From assembly GCA_013214765.1 (NCBI GenBank), contig JABSQD010000011.1, positions 1-10,475 of the forward strand: DNA of 10,475 nucleotides. The letters run 5' to 3'. Positions 1 through 7,791 of this stretch are shown one piece after another. This DNA is from Mycoplasmataceae bacterium (GTDB taxonomy: Bacteria; Bacillota_I; Bacilli_A; Mycoplasmatales; Hepatoplasmataceae). A program made the position numbers and the translations under genes. How positions within the stretch are numbered: the stretch's first letter is position 1; every line of letters starts with the position of its first letter. The notes under the pieces were generated by a model. That model worked only from the letters and a program-made list of their open reading frames with translations, was not told where the DNA came from and did no database searches.

Positions 1-2
1 AT

Positions 3-89
3 AATTTATTTTTATCAAATGAATATTTATTAGATGAAGTTATTTTTATTAATATTGGTAAAAAAAATAAATATCTAATATGAAAATAA
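3..89 (+). CDS. C-terminal tail of an unrecognised protein (partial, cut by window edge)
   Basis: An open frame enters from the left edge and encodes 28 residues (beginning NLFLSNEYLL, ending YLIWK) before a TAA at 87-89. The penultimate codon region uses TGA as Trp, as in the rest of the window. The mix of hydrophobic and charged residues looks like real protein rather than random AT-rich translation, and the other two plus frames and the minus strand are interrupted by stops. Too little is present to name a family. It lies on the same strand as the PnuC-like gene that follows, about 77 nt away. It could still be a chance open frame. Confidence 0.45.
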
Positions 90-120
90 TTATGTATTAT
101 AATTATTAATATGAATTAAA

Positions 121-147
121 GACATTATTATATAATAAATGTCATTT
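121..147 (+). terminator. Weak AT-rich hairpin after the upstream gene tail
   Basis: GACATT (121-126) can pair with AATGTC (138-143), and part of the loop can pair with itself. A short T-run follows. This could end the transcript of the partial gene ending at 89. The stem is short and AU-rich, and a TATAAT box sits inside it, so a promoter role is an equal alternative. Confidence 0.3.
131..136 (+). promoter_or_regulatory. Candidate -10 box for the PnuC-like gene
   Basis: A perfect TATAAT lies 30 nt before the ATG at 167. No -35 match is visible, which is common in mycoplasma promoters. A second possible box, TATATT at 154-159, lies only 7 nt from the ATG and would give a leaderless message. 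No Shine-Dalgarno sequence precedes the ATG, which makes the second option worth considering. Such AT-rich DNA produces these hexamers by chance. Confidence 0.35.
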
Positions 148-166
148 TAATTATATATTTTAAAGT

Positions 167-955
167 ATGAATTCAAGAACGATAAAAATAATTAATAATG
201 TAAATAAATTTTATGCATCAAGTTTATCATTTGTGTGCTTTTTAAGTATAACTTTAGTATTTGCAATTATTCAAATAATTCTTTATGTAACAAATATTAT
301 TTCTCTTAATGGAACATATTTTTCAGATCCTACTGGTCAAGTTGCAGCATGATTAGCATTAGGGATATCGCTAACTGGATGTTTCGTTGGTTTTATAGGA
401 GCTATTTTGAATCTTAGAGGATCGTTAAATTTTGTTTATTGAGCAACTAGTCAATTAGTGTTATCAATTTTAATATCTTTTTTTGCAGGGATTATATTAA
501 CTTCTGTTGCTTTATTCTTTTCAATGATAGCTACAATATTTAGATATTTTGCATGAAAATTAAAATGATTGGATAAATGAATTTTTAAAAAGAAAACATT
601 GCATATTTTAGTGACAATTTTTGTAATTATTATTAGCATAGTTTTTATAATTTTGGTAGTCTTTATTGATAGTATGCATCAATATGTAAACGGAGACCCC
701 AAACCATTATGAACAGGTATTTTTGATGCTCTTAGTGCATCTTTAATAATTGGAGCATCAATATTATTAATATTTAAATCAAGATGAGCATTTGTATTAT
801 ATTTTATAACTAAAATATTTGCTATTTCTAATTATGCATATACAGGGAATATAATTTCTAGTGTTCAATTGATATTATTTATTTCAATGGATATTACAGG
901 TTTTATATCTTGAACAGGGAATCTTGTTCCTGATACAGTAACTTATGAAGAATAA
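167..955 (+). CDS. pnuC: PnuC-like nicotinamide riboside/mononucleotide transporter
   Basis: The 262-residue integral membrane protein is contiguous only when eight TGA codons are read as Trp. About seven to eight hydrophobic segments are visible (roughly residues 20-42, 62-82, 88-108, 110-130, 146-168, 186-203, 206-226 and 229-250). Two stretches resemble the PnuC family: GCFVGFIGAILNLRGSLNF (71-89), and a second half with W182, DALS near 187-190, KSRW (204-207), NYAYTGN (222-228) and a terminal GFISW (245-249). The length fits bacterial PnuC proteins (about 240 residues). PnuC proteins move nicotinamide riboside or a related NAD precursor across the membrane by facilitated diffusion; that substrate is inferred here. 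The arc operon starts 77 nt downstream on the same strand with no clear terminator between, so read-through is possible. There is no Shine-Dalgarno sequence before the ATG. The family call rests on remembered motif patterns, not a search. Confidence 0.68.
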
Positions 956-957
956 TA

Positions 958-973
958 AATTGTATATACAATT
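958..973. promoter_or_regulatory. 16-bp perfect palindrome upstream of arcA, candidate operator
   Basis: AATTGTATATACAATT is a perfect inverted repeat starting 3 nt after the stop of the PnuC-like gene. It ends 2 nt before a TATAAT box (976-981). Its TGTAT/ATACA arms recall ARG-box half-sites (TGNAT/ATNCA), but the usual 4-bp A/T spacer between half-sites is missing, so it is not a standard ARG box. It has no T-tract, which argues against a terminator. An operator for the arc operon is an inference. Confidence 0.4.
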
Positions 974-975
974 AA

Positions 976-981
976 TATAAT
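976..981 (+). promoter_or_regulatory. Candidate -10 box of the arc operon
   Basis: TATAAT lies 51 nt before the arcA ATG and directly follows the palindrome at 958-973. A second TATAAT at 1008-1013 would start transcription close to position 1020, just before the AGGAG at 1022-1026. No -35 element is recognised. Which box is used cannot be decided by eye. Confidence 0.4.
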
Positions 982-1032
982 ATGATTATAAATAGAACTA
1001 TTATATATATAATCTAAATATAGGAGTAAATA

Positions 1033-2238
1033 ATGAAATTAAACGTAACATCAGAATACGGAATACTAAAAAAAGTATTATTACATAGACCTGGAGCCGA
1101 AACAGAAAACTTGACTCCAGATACTTATGAAGAATTATTATTTGATGATGCTTATTTTTTAAAAAAAGCACAAGAAGAACATGATGTATTTGCATCAGTT
1201 TTGAAAAAAGAAGGAGTAGAAGTAGTCTATCTTGAAGATTTAATTACTGAAACAATTTCAATTTCAGAAGAAATAAAAAAATTATTTATTGAACAATTTA
1301 TTTATGAAGCAAAAATTGATAAAAAATCTAAATTATTTCCAGTGGTTGTTAAATATTTAAATTCGTTTAAAGATAATAAAGAAATGATTATTAAAATAAT
1401 GGCAGGGGTTAGATTTTCAGAATTAAATAATAATGGAATAAAATCTTTATCAGAAATTAGTACTAATAAATTATTTGTATTAGATCCAATGCCTAACTTA
1501 ATTTTTACAAGAGATCCATTTTCAACAATAGGGAAAGGAATTTCATTACATACAATGTATTATGAAACAAGAAAAAGAGAAACATTGTTTGCGTATTATA
1601 TATTTAAATTTCATCCAGAATATAAAGAAACTACACAATATTATAATAGAGATAGATCTTCTTCAATAGAAGGTGGAGATGTAATGATTCTTACAAAAGA
1701 TACTATTGCAGTAGGAATTTCTCAAAGAACACAAGCTCAATCAATTGAAAAATTATCTGAATCTTTATTTCAAAAACAGGAAAATATAAAAACTATTTAT
1801 GCTGTAGATATTCCCAAAGGAAGATCGTGAATGCATTTAGACACTGTTTTTACTCAAATTGATAAAAATAAATTTTCAATTTTTAGTAATTATAAATTTG
1901 ATATTTTTAAATTAACTAAAAATGATAATAAAATAAAAATTGAAAAATATACTAAAGGAATTGATAAAGTTATGACAGATGTATTTGGCGTAAATGCACA
2001 ATTAATTCATTGTGGAAATGGAGATCCATTAATTTCTGAAAGAGAACAATGAAATGATGGTTCAAATGTTCTTGCTATAAGACCAAACACAGTAATTACA
2101 TATGAAAGAAATTATGTAACTAATCAAGCATTAAGAGATGCAGGAGTTAAAGTTATAGAAATCCCATCAGGTGAATTATCACGTGGTAGAGGCGGTCCTA
2201 GATGTATGTCTATGCCATTAATTCGAGAGGAAGTTTAA
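1033..2238 (+). CDS. arcA: Arginine deiminase
   Basis: This 401-residue cytoplasmic enzyme hydrolyses L-arginine to L-citrulline and ammonia, the first step of the ADI pathway. Catalytic residues of the family are all present: D161 in FTRDP (159-163), E213 in EGGD, H268 and D270 in MHLDT, and the nucleophile C391 in GGPRCMSMP near the C-terminus. The N-terminal [15 protein letters not shown] is also typical. The length is close to that of other mycoplasma deiminases (about 400-410). The ATG has a good AGGAG at 1022-1026, 6 nt upstream. Two TGA codons (1828-1830 and 2050-2052) are Trp, so this is one intact gene and not three fragments. It heads the arc operon, with arcB starting 1 nt after its stop. 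Confidence 0.97.
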
Positions 2239-2239
2239 A

Positions 2240-3235
2240 ATGTCTTTTAATTTACATGGAAAAAATTTAATGACAATTAGAGATTGAACTAATGAAGAAG
2301 TAAAACATGTTCTTAATTTATCTAAAGTTCTTAAAGAACAAAGATATACAGGTCAATCACAAAATTTAATGAATCATAAAAAAAATATTGCAGTTATTAT
2401 GCAAAAAGATTCAACTAGAACAAGATCTGCATTTGAAGTTGCTGCATTTGATTTAGGAATGAATGTAACTTATATTGGTGGAACTGGTTCACAAATGGGT
2501 AAAAAAGAATCTATTGAAGATACAGCAAAAGTATTATCAGGATTTTATGACGGAATTGCATTTAGATGCGGAGCACATGAAGATGTAGAAATGCTTGGAA
2601 AACACTCAATGGTTCCAGTTTGAAATGCGTTATCAGATGATTTTCACCCAACACAAATGTTTGCTGATTATTTAACAATTATTGAAGAATTTAATAGAAC
2701 AGATATTAAATTTGCATTTTTTGGAGATGCTAGATCTAATATGGGTAATTCACTTATGTTAATGGCAGCTCATATGGGCGCAGAATTTTGAGGAGTAGCA
2801 CCAAAAGAATTATGACCTAAAGAAAAATTACAAAAAGAAGCTAAAAAAATTGCGAAACTTACTGGAGCTTCAATTAATTTTACAGAAAATATTGAAAAGG
2901 GAGCAAAAAATGCTCATGTTATTTATACTGATGTTTGAGTATCGATGGGAGAACCTGATGAAGTATGAAAAGAAAGAATTAAACAACTTGTTCCATATAG
3001 AGTAACAAAAGATGTTATGGATTTAACACATTCGAGATCAATTTTTATGCATTGTCTTCCTGGATTTCATGATACTAACACTAAGGTTGGAAAAGAAATA
3101 CATGAAAAATTTGGAATTGATTGTATGGAAGTTACTGATGAAGTATTCAGATCTCATAAATCAAGAGTGATGGTGGAAGCAGAAAATAGAATGCATACAA
3201 TTAAAGCGATTATGCTTGCGACAATGGGATTTTAA
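2240..3235 (+). CDS. arcB: Ornithine carbamoyltransferase, catabolic
   Basis: The 331-residue cytoplasmic transferase would carry out phosphorolysis of citrulline to ornithine and carbamoyl phosphate in the ADI pathway. Visible family motifs are the carbamoyl-phosphate loop STRTR (58-62), FRCGAHE, HPTQ (136-139), DVWVSMGEP and HCLPGFHD, with C272 as the conserved cysteine. The usual HCLPAFHD has Ala where this protein has Gly. Six TGA codons encode Trp. The start follows the arcA TAA by 1 nt, and its ribosome site (AGAGGAAG, 2226-2233) lies inside the arcA end, so the two genes are probably translationally coupled. The catabolic role is inferred from the operon; sequence alone does not separate it from anabolic argF, which is the symbol often used. 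Confidence 0.96.
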
Positions 3236-3244
3236 TATTCCTTA

Positions 3245-3263
3245 TTATATATTAATTATATAA
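3245..3263 (+). other. All-AT inverted repeat in the arcB-arcD spacer
   Basis: TTATATA (3245-3251) and TATATAA (3257-3263) form perfect 7-bp arms around TTAAT, 9 nt after the arcB stop. The predicted RNA hairpin is weak because it is made only of A-U pairs. No T-tract follows. It could protect or expose the arcB 3' end, or arise by chance in AT-rich DNA. Confidence 0.3.
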
Positions 3264-3271
3264 AACTTAAA

Positions 3272-3288
3272 TTGAAGAGTTGCTTCAA
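3272..3288 (+). promoter_or_regulatory. Hairpin upstream of the arcD ribosome site
   Basis: TTGAAG (3272-3277) pairs perfectly with CTTCAA (3283-3288) around a 5-nt loop AGTTG. It has two G-C pairs and is the most stable structure in the spacer. With no T-run it is not a standard terminator. It ends 12 nt before the arcD Shine-Dalgarno sequence, so an mRNA processing or stability role is possible. This is inference. Confidence 0.35.
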
Positions 3289-3300
3289 ACATTATAAATT

Positions 3301-3308
3301 AGGAGGTG
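3301..3308 (+). promoter_or_regulatory. Full-consensus Shine-Dalgarno for arcD
   Basis: AGGAGGTG lies 3 nt before the ATG at 3312 (5 nt from the AGGAGG core) and is by far the strongest ribosome site in the window. It fixes the arcD start. Most other genes here have weak or no Shine-Dalgarno sequences. Confidence 0.85.
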
Positions 3309-3311
3309 TAG

Positions 3312-4907
3312 ATGAATACAAAAATAAGTAAAAATTCTAATGATAAAAAAAAGAAAAAGGTTAAATTTAAAATGCCTTCTTCTTTAATGATTATTGTTGG
3401 TGTCTTATTCTTTTTCATTGTATTTACTTGAATATTATCTTGAACTGGAGCAAATTATGAAGTTCCTACTGGAGGATACAATCCTGAAACAGGTGAATTT
3501 ATTCCAGATGGAGGATTTGAGATAATACAAGTAATTCCGGTTGGATTGTTAGGATTTGGTAATGCTATAGCAGAAGGATTTGGTAATGCATATTCATTAA
3601 TATTTTATTTATTTGTTTTAGGTGCTTTAATTGAAATATTATTAGTAACAGGAACTTTAGAATCAGGAGTTGGTTCATTAGTCAAAGGATTAAATGGAAA
3701 AGAAATACTTTTAATCCCTATAATGTTTGTTTTGTTTTCGGCAGGAGGAACAGTATATGGAATGCAAGAAGAATCAATAGGATTATTTATTATTGTTGTA
3801 CCAGCATTAGTTCTTGCTGGATTTGATACAATAACTGGTCTATTGGTAATATTATTAGGAACTACGACTGGATTTGCAATGTCAACAGTTAATCCATTTG
3901 CAGTAGGTGCAGCCGAAGGTTCGATTAATGATGCTTTAAATAATTCTGATTTAAATATTATTGGAGCGGGATTAGTATTTAGATTAATATGATGAGTGAT
4001 TTTAACAGCTGTGGGTGCAATATTTATGACAGGATATGCACATATGGTTAAAAAAGATAATAAATATTCATTTAATTCTCAAGAAAAAATTCAAGAAGAT
4101 AAAAAATGAATAAAAGAAAATTTTAACAGTATAGATCAAGTACCATCAATGACTGGAAGACAAAAAATATCCATTTCTTTATTTATGTCATTATTTGTGT
4201 TTATGATTTTAATGATGGTACCATGACCAGATTTATTTAATTATGCTGGAATAGAATCAATGAATTGACCAGTTTGAATATCATGATTATTTAACTGAAT
4301 AGCACAACCAGGAGAATGATATTTTGGTGAATTAATTATGCTTTTCTCATTAGGAACATTATTGATTGTAGCAGTTTTAAAAATACCAATGAGCGAAGCA
4401 TCTAAAACAGCATGAGAAGGGGCAAAAGCAATGTTTTCAGTAGCAATATTGATTGGAGTTGCAAGAGCTATTCCTCAAGTTTTAGGAGAATCAGGAATGC
4501 AAATATGAATGGTTCAATCTATGACAAGTGGATTAAATGGAATGCAAGGAATGAATTTTATTTATATGATGGTTCCTATATTATTCATATTAGCAATGAT
4601 AATTCCTTCAACATCAGGTCTTGCCGGGGCAGTATTACCAATAATTACTGGAGCAGCAATTTCTACAACAGGTGGTGTAGCTACTACAGAAACATTGAAT
4701 TTAATGTCAGGGGTAATGATAGTATTCTTATTAATGGTCGGATTTGCAAATATGTTTATTCCTACACAATCAGTAGTAATGGCACAAATGGATGCATCAC
4801 ACGTATCATATATAACAGCATTAAAACCAATCGGAATATACATAGGAATAATGATGGTTATAACGTTAGTAGCCATAATTCCAACTACTGTAATATTTTT
4901 AATGTAA
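3312..4907 (+). CDS. arcD: YfcC/DcuC-family transporter, probable arginine/ornithine antiporter
   Basis: This 531-residue polytopic membrane protein has a Lys-rich cytoplasmic N-terminus (residues 4-19), a first membrane segment near 22-42, an extracellular Gly/Pro-rich loop near 45-70, then two blocks of hydrophobic segments. The blocks are separated by a charged cytoplasmic loop near 244-287. Motifs fitting the YfcC/C4-dicarboxylate anaerobic carrier family are GGTVYGMQEES (145-155), STVNPF ending at 196, and PSTSGLAGAVLPI from 432. Thirteen TGA codons encode Trp. Family membership is well supported. The substrate is inferred from position between arcB and arcC, where an arginine importer/ornithine exporter is required; YfcC-type ArcD proteins are known from streptococcal arc operons and differ from the APC-type ArcD of Pseudomonas and Lactococcus. 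It could be read as a dicarboxylate or peptide carrier if taken out of context. Confidence 0.87.
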
Positions 4908-4912
4908 AGGAG
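4907..4912 (+). promoter_or_regulatory. Unusually distant Shine-Dalgarno for arcC
   Basis: AAGGAG overlaps the last base of the arcD stop codon and sits 13 nt before the arcC ATG at 4926, longer than the usual 5-9. An in-frame ATA at 4920-4922 would have ideal spacing, but ATA starts are rare, and MKKIVLALGG is the normal carbamate kinase N-terminus. The ATG is preferred. Confidence 0.55.
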
Positions 4913-4925
4913 AATATAAATATTT

Positions 4926-5870
4926 ATGAAAAAAATAGTATTAGCTCTGGGAGGAAACGCTTTAGGGAATACTCCATCAGAACAACAAGAAGCAGTTAAA
5001 ATAACTTCGAAATCAATTGTTGATTTAGTTGAACAAGGAAATAAAGTTCTTATTGTTCATGGAAATGGACCACAAGTAGGAATGATTTACAATGCTTTTG
5101 ATGAAGCATCTAAAATAAATAATAAAATTCCAAAACTTTCTTTAGCATTATCAGGAGCAATGTCTCAAGGATATATTGGATTACATTTACAACAAGCCAT
5201 CCTTAATGAATTGAAAAATAGAAAAATGAATCAAAAAGTTGCTTCTATAATTACACAAACTATGGTTAATTCTGATGATTTAGCTTTTAAAAATCCAATT
5301 AAACCTATTGGAACATTTATGACTGAAAAAGATGCTAAAAAGATTTCGGATTTAACAGGAGCGTTTGTTGGAGAGGATTCAGGAAGAGGATGAAGAATAA
5401 TGGTTCCTTCTCCAAAACCAATTTTTATTTATGAAAAAGATATTATTCTTGATTTAGTAAAAAAAGAATACATTGTTATTGCTGGTGGTGGTGGTGGAAT
5501 ACCTACATTAGAAACAAATAGTAAGATAAAAGAAATAGATGCAGTTATTGATAAAGATTTTACTGCATCTAAAATTGCTGAATTAATTGATGCTGATTTA
5601 TTTATGATAGTTACTGCAGAAGATGGAATTTGAAAAAATTATGGTAAAGAAAATAGTTATCAATTAGTTAATCCATCTGTTGATGAAATACAATCTTTGG
5701 TGGATAAAGGAGAATTCCCAGAAGGATCAATGAAACCAAAGGTACAAGCTATTATTAATTTTCTTAATTCTAATTCTGATAAAAAAAATGTAAGAAAAGC
5801 ATGTATTACTTCACTTGAAAAAGCAGCTGATGCTTTAAAAGGTAATGCAGGTACATGAATAAAAAAATAA
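4926..5870 (+). CDS. arcC: Carbamate kinase
   Basis: The 314-residue cytoplasmic kinase of the amino-acid kinase fold transfers phosphate from carbamoyl phosphate to ADP. It yields ATP, CO2 and ammonia and is the energy-conserving step of the ADI pathway. Visible motifs are ALGGNAL (7-13), HGNGPQVG (45-52), the glycine-rich GGGGGIP (187-193), a DKDFTASKIAELIDADL block, and GSMKPK (267-272), where the last lysine is a conserved family residue. Three TGA codons encode Trp. The length fits the family (about 310). It lies 18 nt after arcD and is the last gene of the operon, followed at once by a strong terminator. In place of the common TDVDKV the nucleotide-site region has TAEDGIW, a modest variation. 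Confidence 0.96.
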
Positions 5871-5888
5871 TAATATTTTTATTAGATG

Positions 5889-5924
5889 AAAAAACAACAA
5901 CTAAAATTAGTTGTTGTTTTTTTT
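5889..5924. terminator. Bidirectional terminator between arcC and the HAD gene
   Basis: A long hairpin pairs A-rich 5889-5903 with T-rich 5908-5922; its core is CAACAACTA against TAGTTGTTG around a tight loop. It is flanked by A-runs on the left and T-runs on the right, so either strand gives a stem followed by U residues. It sits between the converging arcC stop (5870) and HAD stop (5934) and can serve both operons. Confidence 0.9.
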
Positions 5925-5933
5925 ATAATATAT

Positions 5934-6803
5934 TTATTTAATATCAAAAAACTTTTCTAAGTATTTTCCAACACCAGCATCGTCATTAGTAAAGTCAGTA
6001 GTGTCATCAGCATATGTTTTAACTGTTCCTTTAGAATTTTTCATCGCAACACCAATTGATGCTTGTAAAAGCATTTCTCTATCATTTAACCCATCTCCAA
6101 ATGCAATTGTATTTGATTTAGGAATATTATAGTATGCTGCAATATATTCCATTGCTGTTCCTTTGTTAGAAGCAATTTGATTTATTTCTAAAATAACAAA
6201 AGGTTCTTCTTCTGTTCTTCCATCTCATAGCCTAAAAAACATAGAACTTCCATAATTTCTTTTTAGTATTTGCAATATTTCAAAAGGATCAATGTTATTA
6301 AAATCAATATTAACAAATGCAGATTGAGGATTTAAATTAATATCTTTTTTAGATTTTCAATTTTGAATATTAACTTTTTCCTCTTCCACTCCCATCATAA
6401 TCATTTTTTTCTTTGAAATATCACCCTTAATATAAGATTTTTCCATTGTCTCAACGATAAAACCTATTCCAAATTTTTTTAAAACTTTTTCATCAAATAC
6501 TTTGAATAATATTTCTTTATTCATTGAAAATGTCAAATCAACAAATGATTTATTATTTGGATAATGAATATGTGCTCCATTATAATTAGCAATTATAGAA
6601 TTTAATCCTATTTTTTCATAAACTAATTTAGATTCTCTTCAAGGTCTTCCTGTTACAATAGCAACTTTATGTCCTTGATTAATTAATTTTTTTACAACTT
6701 TAATATTTTTAGGATTAACACCATAATTTGATTCTCCCATTTTTCCAGTTTTTAAAAAAGTCCCATCTAAATCTATTGTTATCAATCATTTATCTTTTCT
6801 CAT
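5934..6803 (-). CDS. Cof-type HAD-IIB family phosphatase
   Basis: The 289-residue cytoplasmic hydrolase shows the four HAD motifs in order: motif I DLDGTF with nucleophile D11 and D13, motif II VTGRP with T51, motif III lysine K214 in SNKGTA, and motif IV GDGLND (236-241) binding magnesium. The large cap between motifs II and III (about residues 80-200) is that of subclass IIB. Such proteins dephosphorylate sugar phosphates or cofactor intermediates such as flavin and pyridoxal phosphates. The substrate cannot be told from sequence, and mycoplasmas usually carry several paralogues. Four TGA codons encode Trp. The start lies 1 nt after the trpS stop with only a weak GGAATAAGA ahead, so translation probably depends on coupling. 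It is the last gene of the def-rnj-trpS unit. Confidence 0.93.
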
Positions 6804-6804
6804 T

Positions 6805-7791
6805 TTATCTTATTCCGAATCCTTTAGTTACTTTATTTATATATTTATCAGCCTCAGATTGAATATATAATTTATTTTTATCTAATGCAGATTTTACATC
6901 ATCATCAGTAAGTGAATTAAATTTATTTTGTATGTTAGATAATAATTCTATCACGACATCTGCTACCGACTCTTTAAACTTTTTATAATCCATATCTTTA
7001 AGCTTTTCAACCGACTCTTCAATTGTTATTTCTTTTATTGCAGAAAAAATTGTTAATAGATTTGATACTCCAGGTTTATTTTTTTCATCAAAATAAACTT
7101 TATTTTCTGAATCAGTTAATGATGACATGATTTTTTTTCTTGCGATTTTTAAATCATCTAATAAAAAAACTGTTTCATTAATATCATCATCAGATTTAGA
7201 CATTTTTTTAGTTGGTGTTTTTAATGCCATTATTTTAGATCCGATTTTAGGGATGATTGGTTCAGGAATATTGAAATTTAATTTAAATCTAGAATTTAAT
7301 CTTTCGGCTAAATCTCTTGTTAACTCTAAATGTTGTTTTTGATCAGCTCCAACAATAACTCCTTCAGCATTGTAAAGCAAAATATCTCCAGCCATCAAAA
7401 TAGGGTACATAAGTAATCCTAGAGGTATATGATTTGTTTTATTTGAACTTTTTAATGATTTATCTTTATATTGTGTCATTCTTTTTAATTGACCTTCATT
7501 TGAAATAGTAGTTAAATAATAAAATAATTCAGTATGTCCAATTATTTCTGATTGTTTAAATAATTTAGTTTTATTTACATCTATTCCACAAGAAATATAT
7601 GTTTTTAATTGTTCTGAGACATTTTTTCTTAATGTGCTAGGATTAATCGGTGATGTAATACCATGTAAATCAGCAACAAACATAAATATTTCATATTCAT
7701 TTTGTGCCTTAATTAAATTTTTAATTGATCCAATATAGTTACCTAATGTTAAATTTCCTGTTGCTGTAATTCCTGAAACTATTCTTTTCAT
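6805..7791 (-). CDS. trpS: Tryptophanyl-tRNA synthetase
   Basis: The 328-residue class Ic synthetase charges tRNA-Trp with tryptophan. Its N-terminus SGITATGNLTLGNYIG contains TLGN (15-18), the TrpRS form of the HIGH motif. MAGDILLY (133-140) carries D136, which matches the Trp-binding Asp of the family; VGADQKQHLE (147-156) and KMSKS (196-200) follow. The length matches bacterial TrpRS. The ATG is preceded by AAAAGGA (7803-7797) 5 nt upstream, inside the end of rnj. The ATG shares one base with the rnj TAA (TAATG junction). The protein contains no tryptophan at all, by either TGA or TGG, unlike every other complete gene here. No T-box or leader peptide is seen before it, as expected for an internal operon gene. 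Confidence 0.97.
   Translation of the reverse strand: MKRIVSGITATGNLTLGNYIGSIKNLIKAQNEYEIFMFVADLHGITSPINPSTLRKNVSEQLKTYISCGIDVNKTKLFKQSEIIGHTELFYYLTTISNEGQLKRMTQYKDKSLKSSNKTNHIPLGLLMYPILMAGDILLYNAEGVIVGADQKQHLELTRDLAERLNSRFKLNFNIPEPIIPKIGSKIMALKTPTKKMSKSDDDINETVFLLDDLKIARKKIMSSLTDSENKVYFDEKNKPGVSNLLTIFSAIKEITIEESVEKLKDMDYKKFKESVADVVIELLSNIQNKFNSLTDDDVKSALDKNKLYIQSEADKYINKVTKGFGIR

Noticed and set aside
451-639. Minus-strand open frame opposite the PnuC-like gene
   Set aside because: It is a low-complexity shadow; the plus strand carries a continuous membrane protein with family motifs.
4412-4999. A 195-codon plus-strand open frame overlapping arcD and the start of arcC
   Set aside because: It is out of frame with arcD and arcC, is extremely rich in Ser, Asn, Arg and Ile, and shows no domain; it is a shadow of the real genes.
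1828-5858. In-frame TGA codons that seem to break arcA, arcB, arcD and arcC into fragments, as if they were pseudogenes
   Set aside because: Each TGA falls at a Trp-compatible position within otherwise continuous family motifs; reading TGA as Trp restores full-length proteins with complete active sites.
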